A DNA stretch of 64,000 nt from assembly GCF_008831285.2 (NCBI RefSeq), contig NC_045147.1, positions 6,118,334-6,182,333 on the forward strand, written 5' to 3'. A model generated the notes under the pieces. It was not told the DNA's origin. It saw nothing but the letters and a program-made list of their open reading frames with translations, and searched no databases. The position numbers were made by a program, and so were the translations under genes. Of the stretch, positions 57,901-64,000 are shown piece by piece (the stretch's first letter is position 1; each line of letters opens with the position of its first letter). Source of the stretch: Nymphaea colorata (Eukaryota; Streptophyta; Magnoliopsida; Nymphaeales; Nymphaeaceae).

Positions 57901-59339
57901 AGTCCATTCCGCAAGTCACCCAGACCAGTCTTCATCATGGAGTTCTGGTCCTGCAAAAAGCAACACTCACCAGAGAAGGTAATAAGGCAATCAAGCTGTT
58001 TGACAAGTTTGTTTACAGAAATTAGATTGAATTTGAAGTGAGGCAAGAAATAAACATTGTCAAGTGTTAAACTGGGCGAAAGGACAGCCTGACCTATATG
58101 AGTTGCAAAGATGATTTTATCATTAGGTAATCGAATAGGAAACGGAGTAGTCAAAGGAGTGACGTTGGACATCAGTTCTAACGAAGATGACATGTGGTCG
58201 GTTGCACCACTATCAACAATCCAAGAATTGGTTTGATGAAGAGACATACCTGCAAAGTTTACTTGAGGTAGAAAATTGTCTTTCAGGAGTTGCCTAATTT
58301 TGATACACTCATCCATAGTCAGGGATTGGGCAGGCTCTTTGGAAGCTTCAATGCCAATTTGAGATGAACCAGCAGCATTGGATGCAGTACCATATCCACC
58401 GTTCTTTTCTGAATCAACAACATTGTTCGCAGTCGCACCCTTGTCAGCCCTCAGCTTTGTTCCTTTTGGGTTTGTGGGATAGCCCACTAATTTGAAGCAA
58501 CGGTCTCTTGTGTGTCCAGAGATGTGACAGTATGTGCAGAAGTATTGGTTCTTCCTGATCCCTTTGCTTCTCATTGATCTATTGTCTGAATTTGACAGCA
58601 AGCTCACATGTTCGACAGGATTGAAGGAGTTTCTCGCTTCACGCTGCTTCTCCTCTTGGAGAACTAGTGAGTAAACTTTAGAGATTGATGGCAGAGGGTC
58701 GATTAAAATGATCTGACCATGGATTGTGTTGTAGGAGTCATTCAGACCCATGAGAAACTGAATGACTTTGTCTTCTTGCTGCTTGACAAATATTTTACTC
58801 AGAGCACCACATGAACAGTTAGGTAAAATATCATAAGAGTCCAGCTCGTCCCACAATGCTTTCAACTTGGTATAGTAGACAGCAACAGTCATAGATTCCT
58901 GATTCAGTCGACAGATGGCAGATTTGATTTGGTATTTTCTAGGAGCAGTGCTTTGGGTGAATCTTTCTTTGAGGTCGTTCCAGACTTCTACTGCCGTTGA
59001 GGCATATATAACACTGTGCATAAGATCAGGAGAAATGGAATTTAAGAGCCAGGAAAGTACCATGTGATTGCAGCGATTCCACAGACAATACTCAGGTGCC
59101 ATGATTTTCGGTTGAGGAAGGCTGCCATCTACAAACGAGGTCTTGTTCTTGGCTGAGAGAGCCATGAGCATTGCACGGCTCCAAGTTGCATAGTTCTCAC
59201 TCGTCAGAAGTTGAGAGACCAATACAGTCCCAGGGTTGTCCGAGTGATGCAGGAAAAAGGGGCTTGAGAAGTCGACAGAATTGATTTCTGTTGCAGCTTC
59301 AGAAATTGGTTGGACAGGAGGCATTTGTGCGTTTGCCAT
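54969..59339 (-). pseudogene. Copia gag-pol polyprotein with two in-frame stops
   Basis: About 1,457 codons from the ATG at 59339. Gag (LLTSENYATWSRAMLMAL, VYYTKLKALWDELD), zinc knuckle CTYCHISGHTRDRC, protease WIVDSGATDHM, integrase zinc region (HIRLGHPS, CDTC) and core (VHCDIWGP, IRSDNGTEF, PQQNGVVERKH) follow. RT has MDVYNAFLNGDLEE and YVDDL. RNase H has YCDADWAAC and MCDNKSAIQMAANP, with the end DLFTKALPKD. A TGA at 57317-57315 stands for an Arg (D-V-A-R). A TAG at 55337-55335 stands for a Gln in RNase H. No frameshifts were seen. Apart from the two stops the element looks intact. Confidence 0.95.
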
Positions 59340-59345
59340 GGATCA

Positions 59346-59359
59346 ACTCTCTGATACCA
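59346..59359 (-). promoter_or_regulatory. Primer binding site of young Copia element
   Basis: The reverse strand reads TGGTATCAGAGAGT, directly after the LTR end. Initiator tRNA-Met type. Confidence 0.88.
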
Positions 59360-59680
59360 TGTGAATAAACTGCAATGGGGCAGAACAGAGCAGAACAAAG
59401 TAGAGAAAAAGGAAACGCACAGAAAGAGGTGAGATATATTATTCACACAACAGTTGAGGGCTATGAACACTCTTTTATGGAGCATCGATACAAGAATAAT
59501 GAATTATAATGAAAAACAGAAAAAATCAGAATATAAAACCAATTCTGTTAAAACGTAACCACCTAGCTGTCTTGGCATAAGGTGAGAACCTTCTAGACTC
59601 TTGATCCAAAACAGCCTGCTAATAAATTCAGAATTAGTGGCTAGGCTGAACTTAATTGCTAAGAGCCTCATAACTTAACA
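59360..59680 (-). repeat. 5' LTR of young Copia element
   Basis: Same 321-bp sequence as 54640-54960 with two differences. Confidence 0.96.
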
Positions 59681-59685
59681 CGAAT

Positions 59686-61090
59686 TGAGGACGAAGACAG
59701 AGGCTGCTTTTTTTATGTCTCTATCTGCTGGTGATGGCTACAGTTCCAGCAGCACACAAGCTGCTCCGTCATTACCACATAGAGCTGTGAGCAGGAGGCA
59801 ACCTGCTGCACACTGCGGAAGCATGCGCCTTCGTTCTTTTGAAGCCAATTCGTCTCCGTTTTTAGAAGAAAAAAAAGGCATCGATTAAAACCCTAGATGC
59901 TGGATGAGAAAGAACGAGAGAGAGAGAGAGGGAGGGAGAAGAAGAAGAAGAAGAGTCACCAGCATCTCTGATGCTGGTTCTTCCCAATCTCGGTCGAATC
60001 TTCTTTAATACCGAGTCAGAGAGGGAGAACAAGAAATAGGAAATTGTGGTGTGAAGAGAATAAAAGGGCGGGGAGAGAGGAAGAGGGAGCGAGGAGGCGG
60101 AAGGAGAAAGAAGAGAGACTAACAGGGAGTGAGAGGGAAGCAGCAGCAGGCGGAGGGAACGCTCGAGAGCTAGTCGGGGGAGGGGGAGGTCGTCGTGGGG
60201 AGGGCGTTCCGTGGTTACTGTTACAGGGTAAACCACGGAACAGGTCTAAACCTTGTCTCAATTTATACCCCTTGTTACTTGTTCCACTGTCCTGTTTGTC
60301 TTTTGAGTTTTTTTCTTTTCTTTTTCATTGTTTGATTGGCTATAAAAATTTCAGAACATGTTCAGTCCTCTCTTAGCTGTTCCATGCATATCAAACAGCC
60401 TCTATGGCTCCTTCAACCTTGAATTTCATCCTCTTCTTTAATCCTCATGCTTAAGGGAGCACGTGAGAAGCCCTTGGAGAGCTTCATCAATATGTTGGAG
60501 TCTCGGTAAGGCTTCTTTGCTCATTTGAAGTAGAGGATTCACCTTCTTCAACTACACTATTTAGAGATATGTAGTTATTTCACCTCTGGCTTTTTTTATT
60601 TATCATCTCCTCATGGCCATCAAGAAAGCTCCAAAAATCTTTTCTTTAAATTTAAGAACTATTCTTTAGTGCATCAAAATCATGAGCAAGGTGAAATAAA
60701 ATCTAATTTTCTTCCTCTATTATCAAATCAAATAGGCACGAAATGTGTTTTTTTCTTTCTATTTTCATTGGATGTATGCATTGCCTATGTCTTTATGATG
60801 ATATGCATGCATGGTTAGTTGATTTTCTGATTTATATACGAATGATTAGTGAGAATAAGAGCTTAAGAAGAGATTTCCTTTCTTTTACATTGTTTTTTTG
60901 AGGTTGGGGCTTCTCTAACTTGGGAAAACCTAAAAACATATATACATGTCAAAACACATTTTCATGTACTTCTACACTTTGTGTTAACTACTTTATTTTC
61001 CATTTCCTTAACGCTAGTCTCTCTTCCATACCCAATGGTGGGAGAGACATGCTTCCTTTGCAATAGATAAGAGCAAATGAAATATGACTG

Positions 61091-61093
<3 letters not shown>
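59686..61093. other. GA-rich then AT-rich sequence without a supported gene
   Basis: 59900-60200 is strongly purine-rich on the plus strand (GAGAGAGAG, GAAGAAGAAG), so overlapping frames on both strands are low complexity. It could be the 5' region of an unseen gene. No splice-supported coding sequence was found. Confidence 0.4.

Positions 61094-61175
<82 letters not shown>
61094..61175. repeat. Long (TA)n microsatellite
   Basis: About 80 bp of uninterrupted AT alternation. Confidence 0.95.
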
Positions 61176-61177
<2 letters not shown>

Positions 61178-61503
61178 CTTGCTTTTAAAAGAATTTCAGA
61201 AGTAAAAACTTTTTCTAAAGAGCTACAGAGACTTAGCCTTGACTCTATCATGAGCCAAAGTTCTTCTCCAGCCTACATAAAAAGATTGAACTCAAAAAAT
61301 CCTCAAAATTATCTCTTAGATCTTGGGTTATATATAACAAAAAAGAAACGTTAGAGATTAGAATATTCCCTTGCTAGGCAATTTTTTTCGTCTTGATTCT
61401 TTCTCTTACTAATTTCTCACTCTCTACATTTTTCTCTCTTTTAAGATTTTTATCTCATTCCCTTTGATTTTTTTTAAGTCTCTTCTTTCTCTATCTCTGT
61501 CTT

Positions 61504-61608
61504 TAACTCTAAAATCTTTCTTTTATAAGTTTTCTATTATATGTATATCTCTCTCTTTTAAAAACTTCTTTCTCCCTCTCTTAAAATCTCTCTGTCATAA
61601 ATTTTTCT

Positions 61609-61642
<34 letters not shown>

Positions 61643-61848
61643 TATACACATATCTTTCTCACATTCTCTCTTGAATTTTAAAATCTTTCTATCTAGAAGT
61701 TTCTCTATTATCTCTCTTCCTCTCTAAAACTTCTTAACTCTAAAATCTTTCTTTTATAAGTTTTCTATTATATGTATATCTCTATCTTTTAAAAACTTCT
61801 TTCTCTCTCTCTTAAAATCTCTCTGTCATAAATTTTTCTATTATATAT

Positions 61849-61904
<56 letters not shown>

Positions 61905-61987
61905 CTTTCTCACACTCTCTCTCATGAATTTTAAAATCTTTCTATCTAGAAGTTTCTCTATTATCTCTCTTCCTCTCTAAAACTTCT
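61504..61987. repeat. 231-bp tandem duplication in CT-rich DNA
   Basis: TAACTCTAAAATCTTTC to CTCTCTAAAACTTCT occurs at 61504-61734 and again from 61735 to 61987. The two differ mainly in an expanded TA run in the second unit and a CA run in the first. Similar CTCTTTAACTTTAAAAT blocks continue further right in decayed form. Confidence 0.88.
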
Positions 61988-63163
61988 TTTTTTCTTTCTC
62001 TTTAACTTTAAAATATCTCTTTTATAAGTTTTCCTATTTTATATATTTCTTTCTCCTTAATTTTAAAAACTTCTCTCTTACAATTTGCTTTCTTTGTTTT
62101 GATCTTTCTCTTCTCTCTTCAGTTGTCCTTAAAATTTGTTGTTCTAATTTTCTCTTTCTATTTTTTTCTTTCTCTTAAATTTTTCATTCTCTCCTTATAT
62201 ATATATATATATATATATATCTTGCTTATAGGTTTTATCTCTTTATTTTGTCTTTTTCTTTAAGAAAAATTTTTCTTGTAGTTAGCATTCATCTCTTTTC
62301 TAATTACTCTTTCTCTATTAAGATCTTTCTCTCTCTCTTCCAAATGTCTTTTCTCCCATTATCTAAAATTTTGATTTTTCTTTATTGACTTCAACAAGGC
62401 CAAAATTGAAGTGATGCATTCAACATTGGAGCCTTGTTTGATTGTCAACAACCCTAATCTATTTCCAAAGTTTTTTTTTTTTGAAAAAGAGTATCATAGT
62501 AATAAGATTTTTTTATAGAAAACATATACCAAACACATAATAGAAGGAATGCTCTTAGATGAATGTTATAGTATGGATGATCAATTTATTTTCGAGCATA
62601 TAGAATCAATGCATTCATTCATTCACAAGCACTTAGTATTGTTTCTCAGCACCAAGGTTAAACTCCTGGGATCAAAATATCAAGATTTTAATCCTGAAAT
62701 CTGGATAATGGGGATTTTCATCCCTATTCCAAAAATAGGTAATGTTTGTTTAATATGGATTACAATCTATTTGATGTTATCCAACATTTGTTAAAAATCT
62801 GAAAAAAAAAAATTGAACCGTTGTTAAAGTTTTTATTTAACAACTTTCGTAATAAACCAAAAGTCGGCAACCAATGGTGATATCAAGCAATATAATCCTG
62901 ACTTCAAGCAAATATGAGACAATTTAAGACAACTATAATAGTTGTATGTTTGTTTTAACGTTAAAAAGTGAGAAAATTTGGATTTTGGGGATTTTCTTTT
63001 GGTTGCTCGACGGCGAGTGTGGAGCAACCAATGGTCTCCTTCCTTCTCCATTCCATCAGCCACCATGTGCTTTCCCCTCTTTCTCTCTACAATATGCTCT
63101 TCCTCCTTTTTTTCCTCTCTGTTGTCAATTCTTAGAATTTGGGGGTTTTCTTTTGGTTGCTCA
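61988..63163. other. CT-rich and AT-rich sequence, no gene recognised
   Basis: Contains a (TA)n run at 62197-62220 and TTTTTCTCTC tracts. A 40-base block near 62970-63012 (GGATTTTCTTTTGGTTGCTC) recurs at 63139-63172. Confidence 0.5.
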
Positions 63164-63298
63164 ATGGTGAGTGAGGATCAAAGGAAGGAGCAAACAAGAA
63201 GTGACTCTTACGAGATAAAGATGATGAATTTCTTCGATCAGGAGCTTTCCATCATTTTACAGAATGACAACAGCCCATGCCCTTTACTCGCCATCTAT
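63164..63298 (+). CDS. MINDY-type deubiquitinase, probable first coding exon
   Basis: The 45-codon frame from the ATG at 63164 ends in FFDQELSIILQNDNSPCPLL, AIY, followed by GTAATT, a possible donor. MINDY (FAM63/DUF544) peptidases trim Lys48-linked ubiquitin chains, and their active-site Cys lies in QN(D/E)NGPCPLLAI. Here that Cys is at 63278-63280, and the usual Gly before Pro is Ser. Relatives continue CNVLLL, but I did not find that next exon before the window ends. It may be a true exon 1 with a long intron, or a decayed fragment. Confidence 0.55.
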
Positions 63299-64000
63299 GT
63301 AATTTCAATCTCCTACCCCTTTTCCTCTATATTTTGGGAAAGGTTCAGTTTGAGAATTACTAATTCCTATCTTTTACATGTCTTGTGTTGGAATTTCTCT
63401 TTAATATTGCTTGAATATTGCGTTTGTTTCAAAAAGACCATATTTTTGTCCCAACGACCCAATTGCAAAAGTTGTGAACGTCACCCTTGGCACCGATTGA
63501 AATTGGACGTTGCCATTTTTTTCTTTGTTCAGTCTTTGTGGAGATGGAGATGGCTGCAACAAGAACTGGAGGCAAAAGAGGAGAAGTGGAAGAAACATTT
63601 GAGCCCTAATGGGCCGACAATTTTTTTGAGGAGTTCGATCACACCCCTCGCAGGTGGATTGAAATCCTGGGATAGAAATCTAGGTTTGCTTAAAAATTCT
63701 GGGATTTTGATCCCATGTTTGTCAGAAGGGTCTACAATTTTGAAAATCTGGAAGAGAAACCCACTTCTATAGTAGATTTCTTGCCCGACAAACACACCCT
63801 TATGGAATTCATGAATGATCACAAGTACTTCTTTAATGAACTTAAGCATGATGAGATAGAGCCCTAACTAGGTAGTAACTGAATTGGAGCAATATCTTGA
63901 ACCAACTTAAGAATCCAAGAAAACACTAATCGATTGCAGAAATTTTTTAAAAATATCAAACTTAGTTTTCAAAATTTCAAGGCATTTGCAAAAGATTTCT
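63299..64000. other. Presumed intron or flank of the MINDY-like exon
   Basis: No further exon recognised. A short inverted pair TGTTTGTC (63716) / GACAAACA (63787) is present. The frames at 63401-63849 resemble no known protein. Confidence 0.4.

Larger units (their letters stand above)
54640..59680 (-). mobile_element. Young complete Copia retrotransposon
   Basis: 5041 bp with two 321-bp LTRs that differ at only two sites by direct comparison, a primer binding site, a purine tract and a nearly full polyprotein. The target duplication CGAAT is perfect (54635-54639 and 59681-59685). It is the most recent insertion in the window. Coding runs right to left. Confidence 0.97.

Noticed and set aside
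59862-60261. 124 and 81-codon minus-strand frames as a gene
   Set aside because: Ser/Leu/Pro-rich low-complexity translation of a GA-rich tract, with no motif and open frames on both strands.
60988-61251. 87-codon minus-strand frame
   Set aside because: Mostly IYIYIY from the TA microsatellite.
63716-63794. Inverted TGTTTGTC / GACAAACA pair as a MITE
   Set aside because: Only 8-bp arms over 79 bp and no target duplication seen; too weak to call.

Overview
This is nuclear DNA from a land plant, most likely a flowering plant with a large, repeat-rich genome. The evidence is spliceosomal introns with GT/AG borders, plant-type Copia, Gypsy, LINE and hAT elements, LTR retrotransposons primed by initiator tRNA-Met (TGGTATCAGAG sites), and two recognisable host gene pieces. 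I cannot name the species. No tRNA, rRNA or CRISPR array was found.

Positions 1 to 41326 are dominated by one host gene on the minus strand: a prolyl-oligopeptidase family (S9) peptidase of the plant type represented by Arabidopsis At5g36210. Ten exons were recovered by reading the reverse strand. They run from the ATG at 41326 to 4282, and every junction that could be joined keeps phase. The catalytic half lies off the left edge. Three introns are 9 to 15 kb and filled with transposons; the others are 69 to 664 bp. Exon 1 carries a one-base frame break, and the exon expected between 15357 and 5073 is absent or badly decayed, so the copy may be a pseudogene.

The introns hold, left to right: a 3' Copia element nested in a related LTR (1-4130); a 3.1 kb solo LTR nested in an older LTR of its own family (6285-11326); a three-unit 203-bp repeat (12440-13065); a gag-less Copia fragment (15740-17792); a hAT transposase relic carrying a GC-rich insertion (18290-21835); a 1.24 kb non-autonomous hAT with perfect 8-bp target duplications (22031-23268); a LINE 5' half (25880-28632); a third copy of the 3 kb LTR (28633-30799); a second hAT relic (31951-33577); an internally deleted Gypsy element (33667-36357); a LINE 3' end (37160-38075); and smaller Copia scraps.

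From 42085 to 53498 lies a decayed minus-strand Copia element. Its leader is split by a complete non-autonomous LTR element of the same LTR family (46494-52355). A young, complete Copia element (54640-59680) follows, with LTRs differing at 2 of 321 sites, a perfect CGAAT duplication and only two in-frame stops. The right end is AT- and CT-rich low-complexity DNA, a 231-bp tandem duplication, and one exon resembling the catalytic start of a MINDY-type deubiquitinase (63164-63298, plus strand).
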